This document shows, piece by piece, positions 46,733 through 56,051 of a stretch of DNA of 64,000 bases (position 1 is its first letter; every line of letters begins with the position of its first letter). The DNA is from Pseudomonas yamanorum. Lineage in GTDB: Bacteria; Pseudomonadota; Gammaproteobacteria; Pseudomonadales; Pseudomonadaceae. The stretch is from contig NZ_LT629793.1 of NCBI RefSeq assembly GCF_900105735.1, positions 4,836,001 to 4,900,000 of the forward strand. The letters run 5' to 3'. A program made the translations under genes and the position numbers. A model generated the notes under the pieces. That model was not told where the DNA came from and ran no database searches. It saw only the letters and a program-made list of their open reading frames with translations.

Positions 46733-49312
46733 TCAGATGTCCCAGATCAGGTTGATCGCAAAGTTGCGGCCCGGTTGGGTCAGGCGGTCCAGGTTGGCCG
46801 GCCCGGTCACACCCGCTTCGCCGACGCTGTCGTAGCTGCGAACGTCGTCCCAGTCCCAGTATTTCTTGTCGGTCAGGTTGTACAGGCCACCGTTGATGGT
46901 CACGTCGTTGGTGACTTTGTAGAAGCCGGTCAGGTCCACGATGCCGAAGCCCGGGGTCTTGAACGGGCCGTTGGCGCTGTTGCCGTCGGGGGCGAAGAAA
47001 GTGGTGCTGTCGACGCGATTCTGTTTCTTGACCAGGGTCCAGCTGACCAGGGCACCGTAGTTCTGCTGGTCGTAACCCAGGCCAAATACGCCCTTGAGCG
47101 GGTTGACGCTGTTCAGCGGTTCGCCGTTGTCGTCGTTGCGCCCGTAGGTGTAGGCAATCGAGCCTTTGGTGTACAGGCCCTGCGGCGCGCCAAACGCATC
47201 GAGGTTCAAGCGGCCCTTGGCTTCCACGCCCTTGATGGTGGCGTGTTTGATGTTGTTGGCTTCGAACTGCTGAACCGTGCCACCAGCGACCGAGGCATCT
47301 TCGTTGATGAAATCACGGTACTTGTTGTAGTACACCGCCACGTCAAAGGAGCCCGAGTCGAAGTTGCCGCGAATTCCGGTTTCGACACCTCGGCTGCTTT
47401 CCGGCTTGAGGTCCGGGTTGGGTTCGACGGTGTAGCTCTGTTGCAGGTTTTCAAAGCGGCCATACAAGGCCTTGGCCGACGGCGTGCGATAGCCTTCGGC
47501 GTATTGGCCGAACCAGGTGTATTGCTCGGTCAGGGCGTAAGTCACGCCGAATTTTGGCGTTACACGGTGCCAGTTCTTTTCCGAATTGCTGTGGTCGTAG
47601 ATGCGTGCCGGGTCAACGGTATTGAGAAATTCCTGAGTCAGCTTGGGTTTGAGCTGGATGTAGTCGTAACGCACGCTGGGCAGGAAGGTCCACTTGTCCC
47701 AGGCAATCTGATCCTGGGCAAACAACGCGTAGGAGTTGATGGTCGGATCCGGGAAGTCGCTGGCCTTTTTCACGCTGTCGGCGGCCGACGGGCTCGGTGC
47801 GCCGATGGCCGTGCAACCGCTGCCGACCGCCAGGCAGGTCGCGGAGCCTTCACGGGAACCCGTGACTTTCTGCTGTTTGAGGGTAGTGCCGTAGGTCACT
47901 ACATGATCGGTTTCGCCGATGCTGAAAGCCTTGTCCAGCTGCGCGTCGAATACCCACTGTTTCTCTTCGTACAGGGTGTCGCGGGTGCGCAGCACCTTGC
48001 GCGATGGCTGGTAGATCTCTGCGGTGGTCTGGTCGGTCTTGGCGATCTGGTAGTTGAGGCTGGTCTTGATGTGATCGGCAATCGGCGAGTCGAGGGCGAA
48101 CGTGTTTTCTATGCCGAAACGCTCGCGGGTGATGGTGTCGTTGCCTGTACGGCCGCGGTAGAAGTTAAAGCCCTGGCCACCGACGAACGGGCCACCTACC
48201 GCGTTTTTCAGGTTGGTGTCGCGATCATCCTTGAACTTCTCGTAGGTCAGGCCCAGGCGATTCTCTTCACCATAATTCCAGCCGAGCTTGGCCAGTATGT
48301 TAGTGGTGCGCGCATCTTCCGGGTTGGCGCCGGTGCGGGCCAGGCCGGTGGCGTTATTGCCGTCGTAGGACTCCATTTCGTGGCCGTTGCGCTGGCTCAG
48401 GTGCAGCAAGCCGTCGAAGTCCTGTACGCGACCGGCGACGGTGCCGGAGGTCAGCCAGCTTTCGTCGGCGGAGCTGTAGCCGGTCTTCAGGCGCGCGCCG
48501 AAATCCTGGCCGGGCTTGATGATGTCGTCGGGGTCGAGGGTGAAATAGCTCACGGCGCCGCCGATGGCGCTGCTGCCGTACAACGCCGAGGCCGGGCCGC
48601 GCAGGATTTCCACGCGCTTGACGATTTCCGGGTCGACATAGTTGCGGCGGGTCTTGGCGTAGGGGCCGTTGAAGAAGTTGTCCGGGACTTCGACGCCGTC
48701 CACCTGGGTCAGGATGCGGTCACCGTCGATGCCGCGAATGTTGTAGCCGGCGTTCCCGGAGCGGGTCCCGGCACCCCCCACCGACACACCTGGCTCATAG
48801 CGCACCAGTTCGCGGATGGTGTTGACGTTCTGGCGGTCCAGTTCTTCGCGGTCATGCACGGTCACGGTGCTGGGCACGCTGTCTACGGCCTGTTCCTGGC
48901 GGGTGGCGCTGATGGTCATTTGTTGCAGGGTGATGGCGCTGCCGGCGGCGCGTTTTTCCAGGACGATGTTGTTGTTGCTCAGTTTGCGATAGCCCAGGTT
49001 GGTCCCCACCAACAGCCGGTCCAGGGCTTTATCTGCCGGCAACGCCCCGCGTACGCCAGGGGACGACACACCCTGGCCCAGTTCGGCGGGCAGGCCGACT
49101 TGCCAGCCGGTCACCGCGGTGAAGGCGTTCAGCGCCGAGACCAGGGATTGCTGCTCGATGCTGAAGCTGTAATTGCCCTGGCTGCGGGTGGCAGGCTCAG
49201 CGGCGGTAGCGGCCATGACGGGCGCACCGGCCAACAGGATTGCGGCCGTCAGCAGGGACACGCCGTGGCGGCGAACGGGCGAAGAGGACCGGCGGTTGAA
49301 ACGAGACGACAT
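46733..49312 (-). CDS. TonB-dependent heme receptor (signal-transducing)
   Basis: An 859-residue outer-membrane receptor. A long N-terminal signal precedes an STN signalling domain (about 48-118), found in receptors that signal through FecR/FecI. The plug has TISATRQEQAVDSVP and RGIDGDRI; the barrel ends in LIWDI with an aromatic-rich last strand. Heme-type motifs YRTP and NPDLKPE resemble the FRAP and NPNL boxes. It belongs to the hemoglobin/heme receptor family (HxuA/PhuR class). The heme substrate is inferred from the downstream hemO and the family. Confidence 0.9.
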   Translation of the reverse strand: MSSRFNRRSSSPVRRHGVSLLTAAILLAGAPVMAATAAEPATRSQGNYSFSIEQQSLVSALNAFTAVTGWQVGLPAELGQGVSSPGVRGALPADKALDRLLVGTNLGYRKLSNNNIVLEKRAAGSAITLQQMTISATRQEQAVDSVPSTVTVHDREELDRQNVNTIRELVRYEPGVSVGGAGTRSGNAGYNIRGIDGDRILTQVDGVEVPDNFFNGPYAKTRRNYVDPEIVKRVEILRGPASALYGSSAIGGAVSYFTLDPDDIIKPGQDFGARLKTGYSSADESWLTSGTVAGRVQDFDGLLHLSQRNGHEMESYDGNNATGLARTGANPEDARTTNILAKLGWNYGEENRLGLTYEKFKDDRDTNLKNAVGGPFVGGQGFNFYRGRTGNDTITRERFGIENTFALDSPIADHIKTSLNYQIAKTDQTTAEIYQPSRKVLRTRDTLYEEKQWVFDAQLDKAFSIGETDHVVTYGTTLKQQKVTGSREGSATCLAVGSGCTAIGAPSPSAADSVKKASDFPDPTINSYALFAQDQIAWDKWTFLPSVRYDYIQLKPKLTQEFLNTVDPARIYDHSNSEKNWHRVTPKFGVTYALTEQYTWFGQYAEGYRTPSAKALYGRFENLQQSYTVEPNPDLKPESSRGVETGIRGNFDSGSFDVAVYYNKYRDFINEDASVAGGTVQQFEANNIKHATIKGVEAKGRLNLDAFGAPQGLYTKGSIAYTYGRNDDNGEPLNSVNPLKGVFGLGYDQQNYGALVSWTLVKKQNRVDSTTFFAPDGNSANGPFKTPGFGIVDLTGFYKVTNDVTINGGLYNLTDKKYWDWDDVRSYDSVGEAGVTGPANLDRLTQPGRNFAINLIWDI

Positions 49313-49416
49313 CGAGAGCGCTCCGGAAGGTACGAATCTTATAGTTGCGACACTGAATCAAATAGGAATCAGTTGCATTGGCTATAACGAGACGTACCGC
49401 CGATGGCTATCGAGTA

Positions 49417-49435
49417 AAAATAATTCTCATTTAGT
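49417..49435 (-). promoter_or_regulatory. Candidate Fur box upstream of heme receptor
   Basis: AATGAGAATTATTTTTA on the minus strand resembles the Fur consensus (GATAATGATAATCATTATC) in its AAT and ATT halves. It lies about 105 nt upstream of the receptor start and covers the end of the anti-sigma gene. Confidence 0.45.
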
Positions 49436-50399
49436 TCAGGATCACCAGCGCCGGGTATTCCGAGAGCTTGGCGGAAGTGATGTGGGCCAGGGAGCGCACG
49501 ACGTCGAGAGGCTGGTCCAGGCGGTAATTGCCGGTGACCGCCACGCTGGCGAGCTTGTCGTTGTTGTTGACGATCCAGCCGGGGTAGTAGCGACGCAATT
49601 CGGCCAGCACTTCGCTCATCGGGCAGTTTTCGAAGATCAACCGACCGTCGACCCAGGCCAGGTCCTTGGTGGTGTCCAGCTTGGCGGGTTGGCCGAAGCC
49701 CTTGGGCCCGATGCGGATACTTTCACCGGCGCTCAGGCGTACCCGCGCATCGTCAAAGGTGTTGCTCAGGTCGACGTCGCCGCGTTGTACCTGAACCTGG
49801 GCTTCACCGTTCAAGTAGCGCACCGCGAAGGACGTATCACGCACACTGGCGCGCACCGGGCCGGCGTCGATTTCCAGGGGCAGGCCACGGCTGGGCAGCA
49901 CTTCGAAAAATGCCTCGCCCTGATACAGGCGCGCGATGCGCTGGTGGTCCTTGATGCTGCTGGAGAACGCGGAATTGGTGTTCAGCAAGACTTTTGAGCC
50001 GTCGTCCAATTGAAGTCGCTGGCGTTCGCCCACCACCGTCAAGTGGTCGGCCTGCAGGCGCATCGGCAGGTTGCTGAAGCTGAACAGGCCCAGCAGCAAC
50101 ACAGCGGCAGTGGCCAAGGGTTTCCAATGCGGTTTGATACGACGCCACGCACTGGGTTTGCGCGGCGCATTCAGGGCGACGGCAGCGCTGTGCACGGGTG
50201 CGCCGGCCCAGGCGGTCTGAGCCTTGATGAAGGCTTCGGCGTTCAAAGGGTCGCGGGCGAGCCAGGCTTCAAACTCGTCTTGCTGCCCGGGCTGCGGGCA
50301 CTGCAAGGCGATCAGCCAGTCGAGGGCTTGGTCCATAGCCGTGTCTTGCAATACCTCATGAGCCAGCTCATGAGGGCGCAGTTTATTCGGATCCGTCAC
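49431..50399 (-). CDS. FecR-type anti-sigma factor
   Basis: A 322-residue FecR-family protein. The cytoplasmic N-terminal part (DUF4880-like) contains the ALDWLIAL and FEAWLARDPLNAEAF segments. A single membrane helix lies at about 93-110 (ATAAVLLLGLFSFSNL), then the periplasmic FecR and STN-like C-terminal domain. It senses the TonB receptor state and controls the sigma factor. The GTG start is preceded by GAGGA. It is 61 nt downstream of the sigma gene. Confidence 0.9.
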   Translation of the reverse strand: MTDPNKLRPHELAHEVLQDTAMDQALDWLIALQCPQPGQQDEFEAWLARDPLNAEAFIKAQTAWAGAPVHSAAVALNAPRKPSAWRRIKPHWKPLATAAVLLLGLFSFSNLPMRLQADHLTVVGERQRLQLDDGSKVLLNTNSAFSSSIKDHQRIARLYQGEAFFEVLPSRGLPLEIDAGPVRASVRDTSFAVRYLNGEAQVQVQRGDVDLSNTFDDARVRLSAGESIRIGPKGFGQPAKLDTTKDLAWVDGRLIFENCPMSEVLAELRRYYPGWIVNNNDKLASVAVTGNYRLDQPLDVVRSLAHITSAKLSEYPALVILN

Positions 50400-50460
50400 G
50401 GTGTTCCTCGGGTCTTCGCCACGTTTTAATCAATAGTCCTGCAGGCTGTGCCGACAAAGC

Positions 50461-50979
50461 TTAAGGGCGATCCAGTCTTTCGGCCACACCTATGCAGATG
50501 GCCATGATCAATTTCAGTTCCTTTTGCACAGTGCTCAGGGACACGTCGAGCTTGTCGGCAATTTCCTGATAGCTGCAACCGTGCAGGCGGCTGAGGATAA
50601 AGATCTGCTGCTGGCGGGCGCTCAACTGTCCGAGGCTGACACTCAGGTGCTCGAGCAATTGCTCGGCCTGTGTCGCGTCTTCGGGGGTGCTGACGGGGGA
50701 GGCAACGCTTTGCAGCACGTCCAGCGGGACATCTTCCTGCAGGGTGCGGGCTTGAATCCTGCGGGCGCGCAGGTGATCCAGCGCCAGGTTGCGCGCCGTC
50801 TGGTAGACGAAGGGTTCGAGGTGATCGATCGGCCGTTCGCTCAAGGCCCGGGTCACGCGCAGGTAGGTTTCCTGTAGCAGGTCCTCGGCGGTGCTGTGGT
50901 TATTCACCATCCGCTGCAAGGTGCGCAGCAGAATCACCCGCTGGGTGAGGAAGACTTGGTTGAAGCGAGATTGGCTCAC
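50461..50979 (-). CDS. FecI-type ECF sigma factor
   Basis: A 172-residue extracytoplasmic-function sigma factor with region 2 (EDLLQETYLRV, residues 32-42) and region 4 (LSARQQQIFILSRLHGCSYQEIADKLDVS). It directs RNA polymerase to the receptor gene on receiving a heme-bound receptor signal (HxuI-like role in P. aeruginosa). GTG start at 50979. Its promoter region carries a near-consensus Fur box 27 nt upstream. Confidence 0.92.
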   Translation of the reverse strand: MSQSRFNQVFLTQRVILLRTLQRMVNNHSTAEDLLQETYLRVTRALSERPIDHLEPFVYQTARNLALDHLRARRIQARTLQEDVPLDVLQSVASPVSTPEDATQAEQLLEHLSVSLGQLSARQQQIFILSRLHGCSYQEIADKLDVSLSTVQKELKLIMAICIGVAERLDRP

Positions 50980-51005
50980 AGTGATACCAGACCGATTTGC
51001 AGTGA

Positions 51006-51022
51006 ATGATAATGCTTATCAT
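51006..51022 (-). promoter_or_regulatory. Fur box upstream of ECF sigma gene
   Basis: ATGATAATGCTTATCAT is a perfect 17-nt palindrome containing GATAATGCTTATC, close to the 19-nt Fur consensus. It lies 27 nt before the sigma factor start codon and would place the whole cassette under iron repression. Confidence 0.85.
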
Positions 51023-51067
51023 CAACGTAAATGGCAAGTGGCTATTTCTGAGCATGAAGCAAGACCC

Positions 51068-51155
51068 TGTGGGAGCCGGGCTTGCCCGCGATATACGCAC
51101 CACGGTCCGTCAGATGGACCGCGTTGACTGCATCGCAGGCAAGCCAGCTCCCACA
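51068..51155. repeat. REPIN, hybrid arms
   Basis: The left arm reads TGTGGGAGCCGGGCTTGCCC and the right arm the GCTGGCTTGCCTGCGA type. The two arms belong to different subclasses, so the pair is imperfect. It lies between the sigma promoter and the gap 3' end. Confidence 0.85.
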
Positions 51156-51176
51156 GGAGAGGTCAGCACCGCTGGT

Positions 51177-52178
51177 TTATTCGGCGTTGCACAGCGCCAG
51201 GCAGTTATCCAGCATGCGGTTCGAGAAGCCCCACTCGTTGTCATACCAAGCCAGCACTTTCAGCAACTTACCGCTGACCTTGGTGTGATTGGCGTCGAAA
51301 ATCGACGACAGCGGGTTATGGTTGAAGTCACTGGAAACCAGCGGCAGGGTGTTGTAGCCGAGGATTTTCGAGTGTTGGCTGGCTTCTTTGAGCAATGCGT
51401 TGACTTGCTCGGCGCTGGCTTCTTTTTTCAGTTGCACGGTGAGGTCCACCAGCGACACGTTGATCACCGGTACCCGCACGGCCATGCCGGTCAGCTTGCC
51501 TGCCAGTTCCGGCAGCACCAGGCCCACGGCTTCGGCAGCGCCGGTCTTGCTCGGGATCATGTTCTGGGTGGCCGAACGCGCGCGGTACGGGTCGGTGTGG
51601 TAGACGTCGGTCAGGTTCTGGTCGTTGGTGTAAGCGTGGATAGTGGTCATCAAGCCGCTTTCGATGCCCAGCTCACGGTGCAGCACCTGGGCCACCGGTG
51701 CCAGGCAGTTGGTGGTGCAGGAAGCGTTGGAGATGATCTGGTGGGATTGACGCAAAATGTCGTGGTTCACGCCGTACACCACGGTGGCATCGGCGCCCTT
51801 GGCCGGGGCCGAGATGATCACCTTGCGCGCGCCGGCGGTAATATGGGCGGCGGCCTTGTCACGGTCGGTGAACAGACCGGTGCATTCGAACACCACGTCC
51901 ACCTTGTGTGCAGCCCACGGCAGGTCGGCCGGGTTGCGAATGGCACTGACGGCAATCCGGTCACCGTTCACGGTCAGGCTTTCCTGATCATGAGCGACCT
52001 CTGCGTCGAAAGTACCGTGGACGGTGTCGTATTTAAGCAGGTGGGCATTGATCGAGCTGTCGCCGAGATCGTTGATGGCGACGATCTGCAAATCCTGGCG
52101 GTAGCCTTGGGTATAAAGTGCGCGCAGGACATTTCGGCCAATACGGCCAAAACCATTGATAGCGATACGTAGAGTCAT
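51177..52178 (-). CDS. gap: Glyceraldehyde-3-phosphate dehydrogenase
   Basis: A 333-residue class I GAPDH. The NAD-binding [10 protein letters not shown] motif is near the N-terminus and the catalytic Cys in [12 protein letters not shown] (about residue 154). It is the glucose-inducible Gap-1 of the Entner-Doudoroff pathway by divergent position next to edd, as in P. putida PP_1009. A HexR-type operator lies 25 nt upstream of its start. Confidence 0.95.
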   Translation of the reverse strand: MTLRIAINGFGRIGRNVLRALYTQGYRQDLQIVAINDLGDSSINAHLLKYDTVHGTFDAEVAHDQESLTVNGDRIAVSAIRNPADLPWAAHKVDVVFECTGLFTDRDKAAAHITAGARKVIISAPAKGADATVVYGVNHDILRQSHQIISNASCTTNCLAPVAQVLHRELGIESGLMTTIHAYTNDQNLTDVYHTDPYRARSATQNMIPSKTGAAEAVGLVLPELAGKLTGMAVRVPVINVSLVDLTVQLKKEASAEQVNALLKEASQHSKILGYNTLPLVSSDFNHNPLSSIFDANHTKVSGKLLKVLAWYDNEWGFSNRMLDNCLALCNAE

Positions 52179-52202
52179 TGGAAGGTGCCTGTCGTCGATT
52201 TG

Positions 52203-52217
52203 TTGTAAGAATTACAA
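52203..52217. promoter_or_regulatory. HexR-type operator near gap
   Basis: TTGT-AAGAATT-ACAA fits the HexR consensus TTGT-N7/8-ACAA exactly. It is proximal to the gap start. HexR is released by KDPG when glucose is metabolised. Confidence 0.8.
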
Positions 52218-52264
52218 GATTATTCGCATAAAAATAGAAAACAAGCCTTTTTAGTGGCAATATT

Positions 52265-52279
52265 TTGTTCAATCTACAA
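52265..52279. promoter_or_regulatory. HexR-type operator near edd
   Basis: TTGT-TCAATCT-ACAA is the second exact match to the HexR consensus. It lies 121 nt upstream of the edd ATG and 62 nt from the gap-side operator centre to centre. Confidence 0.8.
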
Positions 52280-52399
52280 CGAGTGACCTGAATCAACTGG
52301 TCCGATTGGTCAAGCAACACCCTGCCAACCTCTTCGCGGCGGGCGTTTGACCAGCATAGACTCTCAGGTCGCCACATCCGTTAGCCTGGAGTTCTATAC

Positions 52400-54226
52400 A
52401 TGCATCCCCGCGTACTTGAGGTCACCGAACGGCTTATCGCCCGCAGCCGTGCAACCCGTGAGGCATACCTTGCGCTCATTCGCGGCGCTGCCAGCGACGG
52501 TCCGATGCGCGGCAAGCTGCAATGCGCCAACTTTGCCCACGGCGTGGCCGGGTGCGGCACCGAAGACAAAAACAGCCTGCGCATGATGAACGCCGCCAAC
52601 GTGGCAATTGTTTCGTCATATAACGACATGCTGTCGGCGCACCAGCCGTACGAACATTTCCCCGAGCAAATCAAAAAGGCCCTGCGTGAAGTCGGCTCTG
52701 TTGGCCAGTTCGCCGGCGGTACCCCTGCCATGTGCGACGGCGTGACCCAGGGCGAGCCAGGCATGGAGCTCAGCCTGCTGAGCCGCGAAGTGATTGCCAT
52801 GTCCACGGCGGTAGCGCTGTCCCACAACATGTTCGACGCCGCGCTGATGCTCGGTATCTGCGACAAGATCGTCCCCGGCCTGATGATGGGCGCCCTGCGT
52901 TATGGCCACCTGCCGATGATCTTTGTGCCGGGCGGGCCGATGCCGTCGGGGATCTCCAACAAACAGAAAGCCGACGTGCGCCAGCGCTACGCCGAAGGCA
53001 AGGCCACCCGCGAAGAGCTGCTGGAATCGGAGATGAAGTCCTACCACAGCCCGGGCACCTGCACCTTCTATGGCACCGCCAACACCAACCAGTTGCTGAT
53101 GGAAGTGATGGGCCTGCACCTGCCGGGCGCATCGTTCGTCAACCCGTACACGCCGCTGCGTGACGCCCTGACCCGCGAAGCCGCGCACCAGGTCACGCGC
53201 CTGACCAAGGCCAACGGTAACTTCACGCCGATCGGCGAGATCGTCGATGAGAAATCCATCGTCAACTCCATCGTCGCCCTCAACGCCACCGGCGGTTCCA
53301 CCAACCACACCCTGCACATGCCGGCCATCGCCATGTCGGCGGGCATCATCCTCACCTGGCAAGACATGGCCGACCTCTCCGAAGTCGTGCCGACCCTGTC
53401 CCACGTCTATCCAAACGGCAAGGCTGACATCAACCACTTCCAGGCGGCGGGCGGCATGTCGTTCCTGATCCGCGAACTGCTGGAAGCCGGCCTGCTCCAC
53501 AACGACGTCAACACCGTGGCCGGTCACGGCCTGAGCCGCTACACCCAGGAACCGTTCCTGGTGGACGGCGAGCTGGTATGGCGTGAAGGCCCGATCGAAA
53601 GCCTCGACGAAACCATCCTGCGCCCCGTGGCCCGTGCGTTTTCCCCGGAAGGCGGCTTGCGGGTAATGGAAGGCAACCTCGGCCGTGGCGTGATGAAAGT
53701 CTCCGCCGTGGCCCTTGAGCATCAAATCGTCGAAGCCCCGGCCGTGGTATTCCAGGACCAACAAGACCTGGCGGATGCGTTCAAGGCCGGCCAGTTGGAA
53801 AAAGACTTCGTCGCGGTAATGCGCTTCCAGGGCCCACGCTCCAACGGCATGCCGGAATTGCACAAGATGACGCCGTTCCTCGGCGTGCTGCAGGACCGTG
53901 GCTTCAAAGTGGCGTTGGTAACAGACGGGCGCATGTCCGGCGCGTCGGGTAAGATTCCCGCCGCGATTCATGTCAACCCTGAAGCCCAGAGCGGCGGGCC
54001 ACTGGCACGCGTGCGCGATGGCGATATCATTCGTGTGGATGGCGTCAAAGGCACCTTGGAGCTTAAGGTGGACGCCGAAGAGTTTGCAGCGCGCACGCCT
54101 GCCACGGGCCTTCTGGGCAATAACGTGGGGGCCGGTCGCGAGCTGTTTGCGTTTATGCGTTTGGCCGCAAGCTCCGCAGAGCAGGGCGCCAGCGCCTTTA
54201 CCTCTGCCTTGGAGACACTTAAGTGA
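52400..54226 (+). CDS. edd: Phosphogluconate dehydratase
   Basis: A 608-residue 6-phosphogluconate dehydratase, the first dedicated enzyme of the Entner-Doudoroff pathway, giving KDPG. It belongs to the IlvD/Edd family; cluster cysteines are in GVAGCGTED and near GICDK, with [15 protein letters not shown] in the core. Length equals the family norm. The stop overlaps the glk start (GTGA), so edd-glk-gltR-gtrS is an operon. Confidence 0.97.
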   Translation: MHPRVLEVTERLIARSRATREAYLALIRGAASDGPMRGKLQCANFAHGVAGCGTEDKNSLRMMNAANVAIVSSYNDMLSAHQPYEHFPEQIKKALREVGSVGQFAGGTPAMCDGVTQGEPGMELSLLSREVIAMSTAVALSHNMFDAALMLGICDKIVPGLMMGALRYGHLPMIFVPGGPMPSGISNKQKADVRQRYAEGKATREELLESEMKSYHSPGTCTFYGTANTNQLLMEVMGLHLPGASFVNPYTPLRDALTREAAHQVTRLTKANGNFTPIGEIVDEKSIVNSIVALNATGGSTNHTLHMPAIAMSAGIILTWQDMADLSEVVPTLSHVYPNGKADINHFQAAGGMSFLIRELLEAGLLHNDVNTVAGHGLSRYTQEPFLVDGELVWREGPIESLDETILRPVARAFSPEGGLRVMEGNLGRGVMKVSAVALEHQIVEAPAVVFQDQQDLADAFKAGQLEKDFVAVMRFQGPRSNGMPELHKMTPFLGVLQDRGFKVALVTDGRMSGASGKIPAAIHVNPEAQSGGPLARVRDGDIIRVDGVKGTLELKVDAEEFAARTPATGLLGNNVGAGRELFAFMRLAASSAEQGASAFTSALETLK

Positions 54227-55179
54227 AGCTTGCGCTGGTCGGTGATATTGGGGGTACCAACGCCCGTTTTGCGTTGTGGCGTGATCAGGAGCTGCATTCG
54301 ATCCGCGTCCACGCGACGGCGGATCATGCCAGCCCCGAAGAGGCGATCCAGGTCTATCTGAAGGAAGAAGGCCTGGCCATCGGCTCCATTGGCGCGGTGT
54401 GCCTGTCTGTCGCCGGGCCGGTGAGCGGAGATGAATTTAAATTCACCAACAACCATTGGCGCCTGAGCAAGACTGCTTTCTGCAAGACTTTACAGGTGGA
54501 CGAGCTGCTGCTGGTGAATGATTTCTCGGCCATGGCCTTGGGCATGACCCGCCTGAAAACGGATGAATTCCGTGTGGTGTGCGAAGGCACGCCGGAACCG
54601 TTGCGGCCTGCGGTGGTGATTGGCCCGGGCACCGGCCTGGGTGTCGGCACTTTGCTCGACCTCGGCAACGGTCGTTGGGCGGCACTGCCGGGGGAGGGCG
54701 GCCATGTCGACCTGCCGGTGAGCAGCCCGCGGGAAGCGCAGCTGTGGCAGCACATCCACAATGAGATCGGGCATGTCAGCGCTGAAACCGCCTTGAGCGG
54801 TGGCGGTTTGCCGAGGTTGTACCGGGCGATCTGCGCGGTGGACGGCCATGAAGCTGTGCTGGAAACCCCCGAGGCCATCACTGCCGCTGGCCTGGCGGGC
54901 GACCCGATTGCCCTCGAAGTGCTGGACCAGTTCAGTATCTGGCTGGGCCGCGTTGCCGGTAACAACGTGCTGACCACCGGCGGCCGTGGAGGGGTTTATA
55001 TCGTTGGTGGCGTGATTCCGCGCTTTGCCGATTTCTTTATCAAGAGTGGTTTTGCCAAGAGTTTTTGCGACAAAGGCTGCATGAGCGACTACTTCAAAGG
55101 CATTCCGGTGTGGCTGGTGACCGCACCGTATTCCGGTTTGACCGGGGCTGGTGTAGCGCTGGAGCAGGCATTTGCGTAG
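54223..55179 (+). CDS. glk: Glucokinase
   Basis: A 318-residue bacterial glucokinase (GlkA family, ROK-like fold). The phosphate-binding motif is [14 protein letters not shown] at the N-terminus, and [12 protein letters not shown] and GPGTGLGVG are further conserved segments. It uses a GTG start overlapping the edd stop by four nucleotides. It supplies glucose-6-phosphate to the Entner-Doudoroff route. Confidence 0.95.
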   Translation: MKLALVGDIGGTNARFALWRDQELHSIRVHATADHASPEEAIQVYLKEEGLAIGSIGAVCLSVAGPVSGDEFKFTNNHWRLSKTAFCKTLQVDELLLVNDFSAMALGMTRLKTDEFRVVCEGTPEPLRPAVVIGPGTGLGVGTLLDLGNGRWAALPGEGGHVDLPVSSPREAQLWQHIHNEIGHVSAETALSGGGLPRLYRAICAVDGHEAVLETPEAITAAGLAGDPIALEVLDQFSIWLGRVAGNNVLTTGGRGGVYIVGGVIPRFADFFIKSGFAKSFCDKGCMSDYFKGIPVWLVTAPYSGLTGAGVALEQAFA

Positions 55180-55193
55180 GCAGTGATGGCGCC

Positions 55194-55258
55194 ATCGCAG
55201 GCAAGCCAGCTCCCACAGGGAAATGCATTCCAAATGTGGGAGCTGGCTTGCCTGCGAT
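55194..55258. repeat. Inverted REP pair, tails-in orientation
   Basis: Two T-type REPs, ATCGCAGGCAAGCCAGCTCC (left) and its inverted partner (right), with the TGTGGG ends facing inward across about 18 nt. Other pairs in the window have TGTGGG at the outer ends. It lies between glk and gltR. Confidence 0.9.
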
Positions 55259-55319
55259 GAGGCCCTCCAGAACAACGAATTATTAAGCCCGTCCCATCCC
55301 TAACAACAAGGACGACCCC

Positions 55320-56051
55320 GTGAGCGTAATCAGTAAATCCATTCTCCTGGTGGACGACGACCAGGAAATCCGTGAGTTGCTGCAAACCTACCTCAGCCGC
55401 GCAGGATTCCAGGTGCGTGGCGTGCCGGATGGTGCGGGGTTCCGCCAGGCAATGAACGAGGCGCCGTGCGACCTGGTGATCCTTGATGTGATGCTGCCGG
55501 ACGAAGACGGCTTCAGCCTCTGCCGCTGGATCCGCCAGCACCCGCGCCAGGCGCAAGTGCCGATCATCATGCTCACCGCCAGTTCCGACGAAGCCGACCG
55601 CGTGATCGGCCTGGAACTGGGCGCCGACGATTACATCGGCAAGCCCTTCAGTCCCCGTGAGTTGCAGGCGCGGGTCAAGGCGCTGCTGCGTCGTGCCCAG
55701 TTTGGCCAGGAGCGCAGCGGCGGCGAGGTGCTGGTGTTTGGCGAGTGGCGCCTGGACATGGTCAGCCACCGGCTGTTCCACGTCGACGGCGAGGAAGTGA
55801 TTCTCTCCGGCGCCGACTTTGCCCTGCTCAAGCTGTTTCTCGATCACCCCCAGCAAATCCTCGACCGCGACACCATCGGCAACGCCACCCGGGGCCGCGA
55901 CCTGATGCCCCTGGACCGGATTGTCGACATGGCCGTCAGCCGCTTGCGACAGCGCCTGCGGGACACCGAAAAACCACCCCGGCTGATCCGCACCGTGCGC
56001 GGCAGTGGCTATCAATTGGCAGCCAGCGTGGTTGCCGGCAATGCCCACTGA
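55320..56051 (+). CDS. gltR: Response regulator GltR
   Basis: A 243-residue OmpR-family regulator with phospho-acceptor D56 in LVILDVMLP and a winged-helix C-terminus. Position between glk and gtrS matches P. aeruginosa PA3192 and P. putida GltR-II, which controls glucose uptake genes. GTG start with an AAGGA site upstream. It ends 11 nt inside gtrS. Confidence 0.92.
   Translation: MSVISKSILLVDDDQEIRELLQTYLSRAGFQVRGVPDGAGFRQAMNEAPCDLVILDVMLPDEDGFSLCRWIRQHPRQAQVPIIMLTASSDEADRVIGLELGADDYIGKPFSPRELQARVKALLRRAQFGQERSGGEVLVFGEWRLDMVSHRLFHVDGEEVILSGADFALLKLFLDHPQQILDRDTIGNATRGRDLMPLDRIVDMAVSRLRQRLRDTEKPPRLIRTVRGSGYQLAASVVAGNAH

Noticed and set aside
46775..49387. 870-residue open frame antisense to the TonB receptor
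   Set aside because: Receptor domains on the opposite strand are unambiguous; the antisense frame is low complexity and lacks a start signal.
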